A stretch of 29,279 nucleotides of DNA from Candidatus Acidulodesulfobacterium acidiphilum (GCA_008534395.1 SHMQ01000030.1:1-29279), one strand, 5' to 3'. Positions 1 through 7,943 are shown, numbered from the stretch's first letter. Translations and numbers: made by a program. The notes: generated by a model not told the origin, from the sequence alone.

Positions 1-10
1 AAAAGCTACT

Positions 11-38
11 TGCGGAAAATTAATCTGGCACCTTTTTC
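11..38. repeat. Orphan right arm of GGTGTC palindromic element
   Basis: The sequence TGCGGAAAATTAATCTGGCA followed by CCTTTTTC matches the right arm of the element at 284-367, including its unusual TCTGGCACC variant where other copies have TCTGACACC. The left arm, if present, lies beyond the window edge. The shared variant suggests that this copy and the one at 343-367 are related by duplication or gene conversion. Confidence 0.7.
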
Positions 39-63
39 TAAAACAGCCTTTATTTTGAAAATA

Positions 64-92
64 TAGACAAAGCGCAATATATATATTATAAT
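64..92 (+). promoter_or_regulatory. Near-consensus sigma-70 promoter upstream of palindrome array
   Basis: TAGACA at 64-69 (five of six bases of the -35 consensus) is separated by exactly 17 bp from a perfect TATAAT at 87-92. The predicted start of transcription, about 98-100, falls on the first base block of the palindrome array that begins at 96. The next coding region starts at 420, so any transcript begins with about 270-320 nt of repeat sequence. AT-rich DNA produces chance -10 boxes, but a near-consensus -35 at optimal spacing is less common. Confidence 0.55.
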
Positions 93-95
93 AAT

Positions 96-272
96 GGGGA
101 CAGAATTCAATTCTGTCCCCATAACAACTTGGAAAGGACAGAATTCAATTCTGTCCCCATAACAACTTGGAAAGGACAGAATTCAATTCTGTCCCCATAA
201 CAACTTGGAAAGGACAGAATTCAATTCTGTCCCCATAACAACTTGGAAAGGACAGAATTCAATTCTGTCCCC
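96..272. repeat. Tandem array of five palindromes (38-bp unit)
   Basis: A perfect 25-bp palindrome occupies 96-120: GGGGACAGAATT, a central C, then AATTCTGTCCCC. It is followed by four identical contiguous 38-bp units at 121-158, 159-196, 197-234 and 235-272. Each unit is a 17-base ATAACAACTTGGAAAGG-type linker joined to the same palindrome, shortened at its left edge. The units are identical by eye, which implies recent amplification or active homogenisation. As RNA each palindrome can form a 9-10 bp hairpin with a small AU-rich loop. A single diverged fragment of this family (TCAATTCCGTCCCC) lies at 7824-7837. It is not CRISPR-like because the linkers are identical and there are no variable spacers. 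Confidence 0.9.
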
Positions 273-279
273 ATAAGAT

Positions 280-371
280 GCGGAAAAGGTGTCAGATTAA
301 TTTTCCGCATTTATGAGGTATATGTAAATTAAAAAAAGTAAAGCGGAAAATTAATCTGGCACCTTTTTTTT
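280..371. repeat. GGTGTC palindromic element, copy A, terminator-like
   Basis: The left arm 284-308 (AAAAGGTGTCAGATTAATTT then TCCGC) pairs with the right arm 343-367 over about 24 bp across a 34-nt loop. One position is a G-T pair that would be G-U in RNA. The right arm runs into eight consecutive T (364-371), so the structure resembles an intrinsic terminator reading rightwards. The left arm can also fold on itself: GCGGAAAA at 280-287 against TTTTCCGC at 301-308 with a 13-nt loop, which excludes the long hairpin. The RBS of the rhodanese gene follows at about 401-406. Confidence 0.8.
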
Positions 372-419
372 CCTTTACGTCACTATCGCAAATTGATAAA
401 AGGGGGAATAAAAAAAGAG

Positions 420-791
420 ATGTTTAATATTTTTAAAAGAGAAGGATTGTTCGGCGATGTCAGCCAGATAACTCCGGATGAGGCATTTAAAAAATTATCT
501 GAAGATAAAGAAAGTAAAAATACGCTGGTAATAGACGTAAGAGAACCGAATGAATATAACGGGAATTTGGGGCATATAGAAAATTCGCACTTGATTCCTA
601 TAAGACTTTTGCCGCTAAAAATTCAGGAATTAGAGAAGCATAAAGATAAGGATATAATTGCGGTATGCCACAGCGGCGCCAGAAGTTATTCCGCATGCAC
701 TATGCTCAAAAGACACGGATTTAATAAGCTTCATAACCTTAAAGGCGGAATGCTTTTATGGAAAAAAATGGGATTAAAAACCCATATGTAA
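420..791 (+). CDS. Rhodanese-like domain protein
   Basis: A single-domain rhodanese-like sulfurtransferase of about 123 residues, probably cytoplasmic. The active-site loop CHSGARS (83-89 from the ATG) has the catalytic Cys83 in the usual CxxGxRS setting. The family features LVIDVREPNEY near residues 36-46 and GHIENSHLIP near 51-60 precede it, and the LKGGMLLWKK C-terminal signature is present. I chose the ATG at 420. A TTG at 393 in the same frame would add nine Lys/Gly-rich residues and lies before the GGGGGA at 402-407. Such proteins carry sulfane sulfur or act in sulfur transfer and detoxification; the substrate cannot be told from sequence. It is followed after 34 bp by the PSRP-type gene and is probably co-transcribed with it. 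A palindrome with a T-run lies directly upstream and may limit read-through into it. Confidence 0.85.
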   Translation: MFNIFKREGLFGDVSQITPDEAFKKLSEDKESKNTLVIDVREPNEYNGNLGHIENSHLIPIRLLPLKIQELEKHKDKDIIAVCHSGARSYSACTMLKRHGFNKLHNLKGGMLLWKKMGLKTHM

Positions 792-825
792 ATTAAATTA
801 TAATATTTTTTTATTAGGCGGAACA

Positions 826-1635
826 ATGAACGATAAAAATTTTCATGTCTTCGTAGTATCCGATTCTACCGGCGAAACGGCGGAAAAGGTCGCAAGGGCG
901 GCTATATCGCAGTTTTCTATTCCCGAGGTGCGCCTTAAGCGTTTCTTATTGATAGATTCGGAATTGAAGTTAAGAGAAATAATAACGGAAGCCGCAGAAA
1001 AAAAAGCGTTGGTTATTTTTACTTTAGTTAAAGACGGGTTGAGAAATATTATGCTTCAGGAATCTGCAGAAAAAGGTATCGTTAGTATCGATATAATAGG
1101 ACCGGTACTTAATTCTATAGCAAATATCCTTAATCTTTTACCGGAAAGAAAGCCCGGTTTAATTCACAGGGTTAACGACGAGTATTTTAAAAGAATAGAT
1201 GCCCTGGAATATGCCGTTAAACACGACGACGGACAGAGGATAGACGAAGTTTTGGAAGCGGATGCCCTTATACTGGGCATATCAAGAACGTCTAAGACCC
1301 CGCTTTGTCTTTTTCTTGCCCAAAGAGGATTTAAGGCGGCTAATATTCCCATAATAGATTCTCAGGTTATAGACGATACGGTATTTAAGGTTCAAAGGAG
1401 TAAAATATTCGGTTTGGTTTCCGATGCAGGAAGAATTTCAAATTTAAGAAAAGAAAGGTTAAAAAGAATGGGGCTGGGTCTTTCACAGGATTACGTATCG
1501 AAAGAATCTATAGAAAAAGAACTTGCCCATTCAATGTCTATATACGCTAAATTAAACGCATATATTATAGATATTACCGATAAATCTATAGAAGAAGTCG
1601 CCGCGGATATAATATCCCGCATAAACAACAAATAA
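826..1635 (+). CDS. PSRP/PDRP-type kinase-pyrophosphorylase (DUF299)
   Basis: This 269-residue protein belongs to the DUF299 family of bifunctional regulators. Members phosphorylate and dephosphorylate a threonine on phosphoenolpyruvate synthase or pyruvate, phosphate dikinase, using ADP and Pi, and so switch gluconeogenic PEP formation on and off. Visible hallmarks are the N-terminal VSDSTGETAE (11-20), the YFKRIDALEYAVKHDDGQ block (about 120-137) and the P-loop-like GISRTSKTPL (151-160). Length is normal for the family. A GGCGG-containing RBS precedes the ATG. No PEP synthase or PPDK gene lies in the window, so the target is inferred from the family only, and sequence alone does not decide between the PpsR and PDRP subtypes. 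Confidence 0.9.
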   Translation: MNDKNFHVFVVSDSTGETAEKVARAAISQFSIPEVRLKRFLLIDSELKLREIITEAAEKKALVIFTLVKDGLRNIMLQESAEKGIVSIDIIGPVLNSIANILNLLPERKPGLIHRVNDEYFKRIDALEYAVKHDDGQRIDEVLEADALILGISRTSKTPLCLFLAQRGFKAANIPIIDSQVIDDTVFKVQRSKIFGLVSDAGRISNLRKERLKRMGLGLSQDYVSKESIEKELAHSMSIYAKLNAYIIDITDKSIEEVAADIISRINNK

Positions 1636-1746
1636 TATCCGGTAAAATAATAACTATCATATTAATTAAACTAACGGAAGACTGGCGGGCAAGCAAAGCA
1701 TAATTTTTAATTAACCGTTGAAAAAAATAAAGGAAATATAAAATAT

Positions 1747-3171
1747 ATGGCTGACTTAGATAAAAAAATAAGGGATGAGAAATTGCAGGGAATCATAGGA
1801 GACGGAAGTCGGTTATTTGATACTGCAGTTTCAATAACCGGCGAATATTGCAAAAATAAAGGAATAGAGTTCGAGCTTTATATGTTTAATTCAAAAGTCC
1901 TCAAAATGGAATCGGAGGACGGCGGCATTTCTAACTACGTAAATGCCGAAACCAACGGTCTGAATATCAGGCTTTTAGATAAAAAGAAGATGAGTTTTTC
2001 TTATTGCCTCGGATTAGAGGGCGATAAAATTTTAAACGCTTTAGAAGGCGCTTACTCGCTTTTAAAATATATGGAAGCGGACGAATTTGCGGAATTTGCG
2101 GAAAAAGAAGACTATTATAGCGGCGATAACGATATATATACTCCCGAAAAATTAGGTATTTATTCCGAAGACGGCAAAGATATAGATATCGATAAAAAAA
2201 AGTCTTTACTGCTTGAAATGGAAGAAACGGCTTATTCATACGACAAAAAAATATACAAAGTAGATAAGCCGTCGTATTCCGAGACATTAATCAATAAAAG
2301 ATTTTGTAATTCAAAAGGAATAGATGTTTCTTCGGTAAAAACTTTTTACGAGATATTTTTGTCTGTTGCGTCGCGGGACGGCGAAGATACCGGTTCGGGC
2401 TTCGATTTTGATTTTTCCCACGGTTTCAGTGCGCTTAAGTTTAAAAAAGCCGCTATGAATGCAGCTAAAAAAGGCGTGGACCAGCTTGGAGCAAGGACGG
2501 TAGCAAGCGGAAATTATCCTGTTGTTTTCGATAACTATACTTCTTCGGAGATTCTTGGGATATTGAAGCAGTCATTTTACGCGGACAGCGTTTATAAAAA
2601 AAAATCGTTATTGGAAGGTAAAATAGGCAAAAAAATATTTTCCGACAAATTAGACATAATAGACGACGGTCTTTTATACGGCGGAGCGCTAACCGATATG
2701 TTCGACAGAGAAGGCGTAAAGATGAAAACGAAAGTTTTATGTTCTTCAGGCACTATAAATTCCTATCTTTATGATATCAGGTACGGAAAAATATACGGCG
2801 TAAAGTCTTCCGGAAATTCGGCGGGGCGTTCGTTTACTCTTCCGCCTGACATAGGCTCCACTAATTTTTTTATAAAAAACGGCGAAACTAATATTTTAGA
2901 TATAATAGGCTCTATAAAAGAAGGACTTTATATAACGGAACTTATGGGTCTTCATATGGCAAAACCTTATACTGGGGAGTTTTCTCTGGGAGCCGCAGGA
3001 TTTTTCGTTAAAAACGGAAAAATAGATTTTCCGGTAAAAGGAATAGCTTTAAGCGGAAATATTATGCAGTTGTTTAACGGCATATCTGCAATAGCGAACG
3101 ACCTGCGTTTTTTCGGTTCGGTCGGCTCGCCTTCTATATTGTTTGAAAATATTCAGGTTTCAGGAAAATAA
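1747..3171 (+). CDS. pmbA: TldE/PmbA family protein
   Basis: A 474-residue member of the TldD/TldE (PmbA) family. In characterised systems TldD and TldE form a heterodimeric cytosolic protease that processes peptides such as microcins and degrades the CcdA antitoxin. TldD carries an HExxxH metal site and TldE does not. No HExxxH is present here, which assigns the protein to the TldE side. Supporting blocks are FNSKGID and DGEDTGSGFDFDF in the middle, YPVVFDNYTSSEILGIL at the start of the C-terminal half, and the closing PSILFENIQVSGK. An AGGA lies about 12 nt before the ATG. No tldD partner is seen in the window. The 111-bp gap before this gene shows no clear promoter. The stop lies 19 bp before the chosen secA start. 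Confidence 0.85.
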   Translation: MADLDKKIRDEKLQGIIGDGSRLFDTAVSITGEYCKNKGIEFELYMFNSKVLKMESEDGGISNYVNAETNGLNIRLLDKKKMSFSYCLGLEGDKILNALEGAYSLLKYMEADEFAEFAEKEDYYSGDNDIYTPEKLGIYSEDGKDIDIDKKKSLLLEMEETAYSYDKKIYKVDKPSYSETLINKRFCNSKGIDVSSVKTFYEIFLSVASRDGEDTGSGFDFDFSHGFSALKFKKAAMNAAKKGVDQLGARTVASGNYPVVFDNYTSSEILGILKQSFYADSVYKKKSLLEGKIGKKIFSDKLDIIDDGLLYGGALTDMFDREGVKMKTKVLCSSGTINSYLYDIRYGKIYGVKSSGNSAGRSFTLPPDIGSTNFFIKNGETNILDIIGSIKEGLYITELMGLHMAKPYTGEFSLGAAGFFVKNGKIDFPVKGIALSGNIMQLFNGISAIANDLRFFGSVGSPSILFENIQVSGK

Positions 3172-3190
3172 AAACGGGGGAACATTTACT

Positions 3191-5839
3191 TTGGTAATGA
3201 AAATATTAAAAAGCATTTTTGGAACGAGCAACCAGAGGGAGATTGCCAGATTAAAGCCTTTAGTAGAAAAGATTAACTCTTTAGAGCCCCAATATTCCGG
3301 TATAGGCGATGACGAAATAAAGAATATTACGCTTAAGTTTAAAGATGAATTAAAAGATATTGCTCCTTCGGAACAGGATAAGAAGCTTGACGAAATTCTG
3401 CCGTTAGCTTTTGCGGTCGCAAGAGAAGGAATAAAACGCGCTCTAGGACTCAGAGCATTTGACGTTCAGCTTATAGGCGCTTCAGTTTTGCATTCAGGAA
3501 AAATAGCCGAAATGGCGACGGGCGAAGGAAAAACTTTAGTTGCGGTTATGCCCGCATATTTAAACAGTTTGACCGGAAGAGGCGTACATATCATAACCGT
3601 TAACGACTATCTTGCAAAAAGAGACGCCGAATGGATGGGCAAGGCATATAATCTGCTTGGTCTTTCAGTCGGGGTTATCACAAACGATATGGACGACGAA
3701 GCAAGAAAAAAAGCTTATAATTGCGACGTAACATACGGCACCAATAACGAATTCGGTTTCGATTATCTCAGGGACAATATGAAATACTCTTTGGAAGATT
3801 ATGTCCAGAGAGAACTTAATTACGCTATAATAGACGAAGTAGATTCAGTTCTTATAGACGAAGCGAGAACACCCCTCATTATTTCCGGCGAATCCGAAGA
3901 AACGACCGAATTATATTATAAAGCCGATAATGCCGTAAGCAAACTTGTTAAAGATGAAGATTTTACAGTCGACGAGAAATTAAAAACCGCTATTATGACC
4001 GAAGAAGGCATAGAAAAAGTAGAAAATGCTTTAAAAATAAAAAACATTTACGACCCTAGGCACTTAGATTTACTGCATGCCGTTAATCAGTCCCTCAGGG
4101 CGCATGCCTGTTATTTTAAAGACGTAGATTATTTAATTCAGGACAATCAAGTAGTCATAGTAGATGAATTTACCGGACGCGTTATGAACGGAAGACGTTA
4201 CGGAGAAGGACTGCATCAGGCATTAGAAGCAAAAGAGCATCTTAAAGTAGAAGGAGAAAACCAGACTCTTGCTACCGTTACTTTTCAGAATTTTTTTAGG
4301 ATGTATAATAAGTTAGCGGGTATGACCGGAACCGCCGATACCGAAGCCGAAGAGTTTAAGAAAATATACAACTTAGACGTCGTCGTTATTCCTACCAATA
4401 AACCTATGGCAAGAAAAGACCATGCAGATTTGGTCTATGCAACGGAAGCGGAAAAATTTAATGCCGTAGCGGACGAGATTGCGGAAAAATATAAAACGGG
4501 GCAGCCTGTTCTAGTAGGAACCGTTTCGGTAGAAAAATCCGAAAGGCTTAGCGGTATTTTAAAGAAAAAAGGAATACCGCATTCAGTTCTCAACGCAAAA
4601 AATAATGCTAAAGAAGCGCAGATTATCGCAAACGCCGGGCAGAAAAAATCCGTTACCATTTCTACGAATATGGCCGGAAGAGGAACGGATATAGTTCTCG
4701 GCGATGGAGTTAAAGATATTGGCGGTCTTCACGTTATAGGAACGGAAAGACATGAGTCCAGACGTATAGACAACCAACTAAGAGGAAGGTCGGGCAGACA
4801 GGGCGACGTCGGTTCTTCAAGGTTTTACGTATCTTTGGAAGACGACCTCATGAGGATATTCGGCTCCGAAAGACTTGCGCCGTTCTTGGAAAAACTTGGA
4901 CTTAAAGACGGACAGGCAATAGAGCATGGGATGATTTCCAAGGCTATAGAAAATGCTCAGAAAAAAGTCGAAGGCCATAATTTCGATATCAGAAAAAATC
5001 TTATAGATTACGACAACGTTATGAATAAACAGAGAGAGCTTATATATTCGTACAGAAAAAGAATGCTTGAGATATGCGATATATCCGAAATAAAAGAAGA
5101 TATAGCATTTGACGTCGAAGCTTTGCTTGAATCTTATTTTGAAACCTACGTCCCCGAAAAAACGCATAGCGAAAATTGGGATATAGAAGGCCTTTTGGAA
5201 ATATTAAAAGTTAGTCTGTCTGCCGATATATTAAGTTTAGAGACTTTAAATTTAAATGCTGGACTGAATATTAATGCCGAATATGCATCTCAGGAAGATA
5301 AAAAAAACGCAGTAATAAATCTATTTAAAAAAATGCCTAGAAGCGAGTTTTTTAATTCGCTTACCGATTTAATTAAAAAAAATATAGATGCAAAGATTGA
5401 ATCATTTCCTGAAGACCAAAAATTAGACATACTGAAAGCTCTTTATCTTCAGGCGGTCGACAGTTTATGGAAAGATGCTTTGACTTCTTTAGACGTTCTC
5501 AAAGAAGGCATAGGGTTAAGGGGCTATGCCCAGGTTAATCCTCTTATAGAATATCAGAAAGAAGCATATTCTTTATTTATAAATATGCAGTTTAGGATGA
5601 AAGAAGAAGCACTGAATTCGATAATAGCAGTTCAGTTTGAAGACGGCATTAACGCCGAAGACATTATAGAGGGCGCAGGACTGCTTTCCGATAACATAAT
5701 ACTGACGCATAACGAAATGAATCAAGGGCAGGAAGAAAAACAAAAACCTATAGTCAAGCCTAAAAAAATAGGAAGGAACGAACCTTGTCCTTGCGGCAGC
5801 GGTAAAAAATATAAAAATTGCCATGGGAAAAATGAATAA
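3191..5839 (+). CDS. secA: Preprotein translocase ATPase SecA
   Basis: SecA drives Sec-dependent export by coupling ATP hydrolysis to preprotein movement through SecYEG. Visible are Walker A ATGEGKT (109-115), the DEVD box of DEVDSVLIDEARTP (215-218), the second ATPase-domain blocks GTVSVEKSE, TNMAGRGTDIVLG and QLRGRSGRQGD, and a C-terminal zinc-binding tail CPCGSGKKYKNCH. About 882 residues, normal for the family. Start choice: GGGGG at 3176-3180 lies 10 nt before a TTG at 3191 and 16 nt before an ATG at 3197. The TTG gives MVMKILKSIFG, which aligns in length with the E. coli N-terminus, so I prefer it; the ATG remains possible. The 3' end overlaps argJ by 17 bp. Confidence 0.97.
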   Translation: MVMKILKSIFGTSNQREIARLKPLVEKINSLEPQYSGIGDDEIKNITLKFKDELKDIAPSEQDKKLDEILPLAFAVAREGIKRALGLRAFDVQLIGASVLHSGKIAEMATGEGKTLVAVMPAYLNSLTGRGVHIITVNDYLAKRDAEWMGKAYNLLGLSVGVITNDMDDEARKKAYNCDVTYGTNNEFGFDYLRDNMKYSLEDYVQRELNYAIIDEVDSVLIDEARTPLIISGESEETTELYYKADNAVSKLVKDEDFTVDEKLKTAIMTEEGIEKVENALKIKNIYDPRHLDLLHAVNQSLRAHACYFKDVDYLIQDNQVVIVDEFTGRVMNGRRYGEGLHQALEAKEHLKVEGENQTLATVTFQNFFRMYNKLAGMTGTADTEAEEFKKIYNLDVVVIPTNKPMARKDHADLVYATEAEKFNAVADEIAEKYKTGQPVLVGTVSVEKSERLSGILKKKGIPHSVLNAKNNAKEAQIIANAGQKKSVTISTNMAGRGTDIVLGDGVKDIGGLHVIGTERHESRRIDNQLRGRSGRQGDVGSSRFYVSLEDDLMRIFGSERLAPFLEKLGLKDGQAIEHGMISKAIENAQKKVEGHNFDIRKNLIDYDNVMNKQRELIYSYRKRMLEICDISEIKEDIAFDVEALLESYFETYVPEKTHSENWDIEGLLEILKVSLSADILSLETLNLNAGLNINAEYASQEDKKNAVINLFKKMPRSEFFNSLTDLIKKNIDAKIESFPEDQKLDILKALYLQAVDSLWKDALTSLDVLKEGIGLRGYAQVNPLIEYQKEAYSLFINMQFRMKEEALNSIIAVQFEDGINAEDIIEGAGLLSDNIILTHNEMNQGQEEKQKPIVKPKKIGRNEPCPCGSGKKYKNCHGKNE

Positions 5840-7019
5840 TTTTTTATATGCAGGTAAAGCCTGCGGGCTTAAAAAAAATAAAGATTTAGATTTGGGATTG
5901 ATGATTTCTAAGTTTCCGCTTAGAGTCAGCGCAGTATTTACTAAAAATAAAGTTAAAGCGGCGCCGGTCGTAATATCTAAAAAAAATTCTAAAAATATTA
6001 TAAAAGCGTTAATAGTGAATTCGGGAAATGCAAATGCATGCAACGGTAAGCAAGGTATGGAAGACGCTCTGCGGGTAGTTAAATCGTTGGCAAAAGAAGC
6101 AGGCATAGATGAAAGCTCCGTTTTTACGTGTTCCACAGGCGTAATCGGCGAAAGGCTTAACGTTTCTTTTATAGAGCATGCAATTCCGGACTTGTTAAAT
6201 TCTGCCGATGAAGAAGGTTTCGATAATTTTACCAAAGCTATTATGACTACCGATACGTTTCCAAAAACAGTTTCCAAAAGCTTTTCGATAAACGGCAGTC
6301 AATATCAAATTAGAGGCTCTGCTAAAGGGTCTGGTATGATTATGCCGGATATGGCTACTATGCTGGCTTTTATATTTACCGACCTTCCTATAAAAAAAGA
6401 AACCGCCGATAAAATGTTTAAAGAATGCGTCGAAGCATCTTTTAATTCTATTACGGTCGACGGCGATACCTCGACTAACGATACCGCTTCGTTTTTTTAT
6501 CCTGCATCTGCTGATACATTTATAGATTTGACGGGAAACGATACCGAATCAAAACATAACTATCAAATAGTAAAAAACGCTTTATTCGAAGTCTGTTACG
6601 AACTTGCAAAAATGATAGTTATCGACGGAGAGGGAGCAACTAAGTTTATTAAAGTCACGGTCGTTAACGCCTCTACTGAAGCAGGCGCAAAGAAAACCGC
6701 GTTAACGATAGCAAACTCGCCGCTTTTTAAAACGATGATAACCGGCGAAGATTTAAATTGGGGCAGAATAATGGCGGCGGTCGGAAGAGCAGGTGTCCCT
6801 CTCAAAGCCGAAAATATTGATATTTACATAAACGGAAAAATTATAGTAGAAAATTCTACTGCTTCTAAAAAATTAACGAAAGATATAGAAAAAACTATAC
6901 TATCTCCTAAAGAAATAGACGTAGAGATAGACTTAAAATCGGGAAATAAAAAGCGTTCCGTTTTAACTTGCAATCTCACCCACGGGTATATAGATATAAA
7001 CGCGTCTTACAGAAGTTAG
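5823..7019 (+). CDS. argJ: Bifunctional ornithine acetyltransferase / N-acetylglutamate synthase
   Basis: ArgJ transfers the acetyl group from N-acetylornithine to glutamate and, in bifunctional members, also makes N-acetylglutamate from acetyl-CoA, giving a cyclic arginine pathway. The diagnostic block KGSGMIMPDMATMLAF contains the autocleavage site, with Thr179 as the new N-terminal nucleophile of the beta chain. VNSGNANACNG (65-75), CSTGVIGE (103-110) and the C-terminal THGYIDINASYRS are also present. 398 residues, full length. The ATG at 5823 lies inside the secA stop region and has no visible Shine-Dalgarno; an ATG at 5832 (MNNFLYAG) is an alternative. Translational coupling to secA is likely. 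No other arg genes are in the window. Confidence 0.95.
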   Translation: MGKMNNFLYAGKACGLKKNKDLDLGLMISKFPLRVSAVFTKNKVKAAPVVISKKNSKNIIKALIVNSGNANACNGKQGMEDALRVVKSLAKEAGIDESSVFTCSTGVIGERLNVSFIEHAIPDLLNSADEEGFDNFTKAIMTTDTFPKTVSKSFSINGSQYQIRGSAKGSGMIMPDMATMLAFIFTDLPIKKETADKMFKECVEASFNSITVDGDTSTNDTASFFYPASADTFIDLTGNDTESKHNYQIVKNALFEVCYELAKMIVIDGEGATKFIKVTVVNASTEAGAKKTALTIANSPLFKTMITGEDLNWGRIMAAVGRAGVPLKAENIDIYINGKIIVENSTASKKLTKDIEKTILSPKEIDVEIDLKSGNKKRSVLTCNLTHGYIDINASYRS

Positions 7020-7031
7020 CGGGCTTATCCC

Positions 7032-7733
7032 ATGAAAATCCCCGTATTATACTACCATAAAATAGACTATCCAAAAAAAGATGCCGTATTTAAAGGTTTA
7101 TACGTAACGCCGGGGCAGTTTAAAAGACAGTTGTCCATCCTTAAATTTTTAGGCTATGAAACTGTGAATCCAAAAGAAATCATGTCTTTTATAAAAGGCC
7201 ATAAACTTTCCGTAAAAAAACCGATTCTTATAACTTTCGACGACGGATACGAAAATAATTATCTTAACGCCTATCCGATATTAAAATCCGCCGGTTTTAC
7301 TTCAATGATATTTATAAGCAGCGGTTTTATAGGAAAAAAAAACGCGGTTTCCGACGAAAGAGAAAGAGTTAAGGAAAACTTTTTAAATAAAAATGAAATA
7401 AAAGAAATGTTTAATGACGGTTTTTTCATAGGTTCGCACGGCATAAACCATTTTTATTTAGACAGACTGGAAGAAGGAGTTATGATAGGCGAACTTATCG
7501 CTTCCAAAGCTTATCTTGAAAATATTACTGGTTCTGCCGTGGAATTTTTCTCCTATCCTTTCGGCGCTTATAACGCGAACGTTATGAGAGCAGTTAAAAA
7601 TGCAGGTTATACTGCTGCCTTTACCACCGTTAACGGCAAAATAGAAGTCGGGGACAACTCCTTTGAACTTAAACGAATCTCTGTAAACGGGTACAATAAT
7701 ATCTTTAATTTTATATTTAAAATATTGTTATAG
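7032..7733 (+). CDS. Polysaccharide deacetylase (NodB domain) family protein
   Basis: A 233-residue stand-alone NodB-homology domain of carbohydrate esterase family 4. Motif 1 is TFDDGY with Asp70 and Asp71. Motif 2 is SHGINH with zinc-ligand candidates His136 and His140. Motif 3 is SYPFGAY (174-180), the YPFG variant typical of IcaB/PgaB-like enzymes. The ELKRISV block (212-218) resembles the C-terminal catalytic motifs. Such enzymes remove N- or O-acetyl groups from glycans. No signal peptide or membrane segment is evident, so export and substrate are open. The gene begins 12 bp after argJ and probably shares its transcript. It ends just before palindromic copy B. Confidence 0.85.
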   Translation: MKIPVLYYHKIDYPKKDAVFKGLYVTPGQFKRQLSILKFLGYETVNPKEIMSFIKGHKLSVKKPILITFDDGYENNYLNAYPILKSAGFTSMIFISSGFIGKKNAVSDERERVKENFLNKNEIKEMFNDGFFIGSHGINHFYLDRLEEGVMIGELIASKAYLENITGSAVEFFSYPFGAYNANVMRAVKNAGYTAAFTTVNGKIEVGDNSFELKRISVNGYNNIFNFIFKILL

Positions 7734-7739
7734 TGCGAT

Positions 7740-7822
7740 AAAGGTGTCAGATTTTATTTTCCGCATAAAGAAAAAATTAATTTATACAAAAATATACTAC
7801 GGAAAATTAATCTGACACCTTT
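7740..7822. repeat. GGTGTC palindromic element, copy B
   Basis: The left arm 7740-7764 (AAAGGTGTCAGATTTTATTT then TCCGC) faces the right arm 7800-7822 (CGGAAAATTAATCTGACACC then TTT) across a 35-nt AT-rich spacer. The outer 12 bp pair perfectly. The middle differs by one extra base (TTTTATTTT against TTAATTTT), which leaves a small bulge, and the CCG/CGG ends pair again. It starts seven bases after the deacetylase stop codon and may act as its transcription end. Strand is not assigned because the element is an inverted repeat. Confidence 0.8.
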
Positions 7823-7823
7823 A

Positions 7824-7837
7824 TCAATTCCGTCCCC
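7824..7837. repeat. Fragment of the GGGGACAGAATTC palindrome family
   Basis: TCAATTCCGTCCCC differs at one of 14 positions from TCAATTCTGTCCCC, the right half of the palindromes amplified at 96-272. It directly follows copy B, so the two repeat families sit side by side here as they do at the left end of the window. Confidence 0.55.
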
Positions 7838-7912
7838 GTCACAAAATGGAAATTTCTTCTTGCAAAAAAAGCCTAAAAATGATAAAAGAATATGTTGATT
7901 TAAAATTAATTT

Positions 7913-7934
7913 AACTTTAACTTTAACTTTAACC
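7913..7934. repeat. Short hexamer tandem repeat (AACTTT)
   Basis: AACTTT occurs three times head to tail at 7913-7930, followed by AACC. It lies upstream of rpsB. This is a simple repeat and no function is assigned. No convincing -35/-10 pair is seen in the 7840-7940 segment, although a promoter for rpsB is expected there. Confidence 0.6.
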
Positions 7935-7943
7935 AAAATCGTA

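Noticed and set aside
96-272. CRISPR array
   Set aside because: The units are contiguous, the linkers are identical rather than variable, and no cas gene is nearby.
393-419. TTG start giving a nine-residue longer rhodanese protein
   Set aside because: The added residues are translated from the purine-rich RBS region and the ATG at 420 fits better, although the GGGGGA spacing to it is long.
1636-1746. Regulatory RNA or small gene in the gap before the TldE gene
   Set aside because: Only weak AT-rich inverted similarity (AACGG and CCGTT) is visible and no start with a credible coding frame.
5573-6277. Minus-strand open frame of 234 codons
   Set aside because: It lies wholly opposite the secA end and argJ, has no recognisable domain, and argJ is unambiguous on the plus strand.
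7860-7888. rpsB promoter TTGCAA with GATAAA
   Set aside because: Both boxes match four of six bases or fewer and the 15-16 bp spacing is poor; not strong enough to list.
7754-7936. Minus-strand frame beginning MVKVKVKVKL
   Set aside because: Its start is just the translated AACTTT hexamer repeat and the rest runs through palindromic copy B; no RBS or domain.
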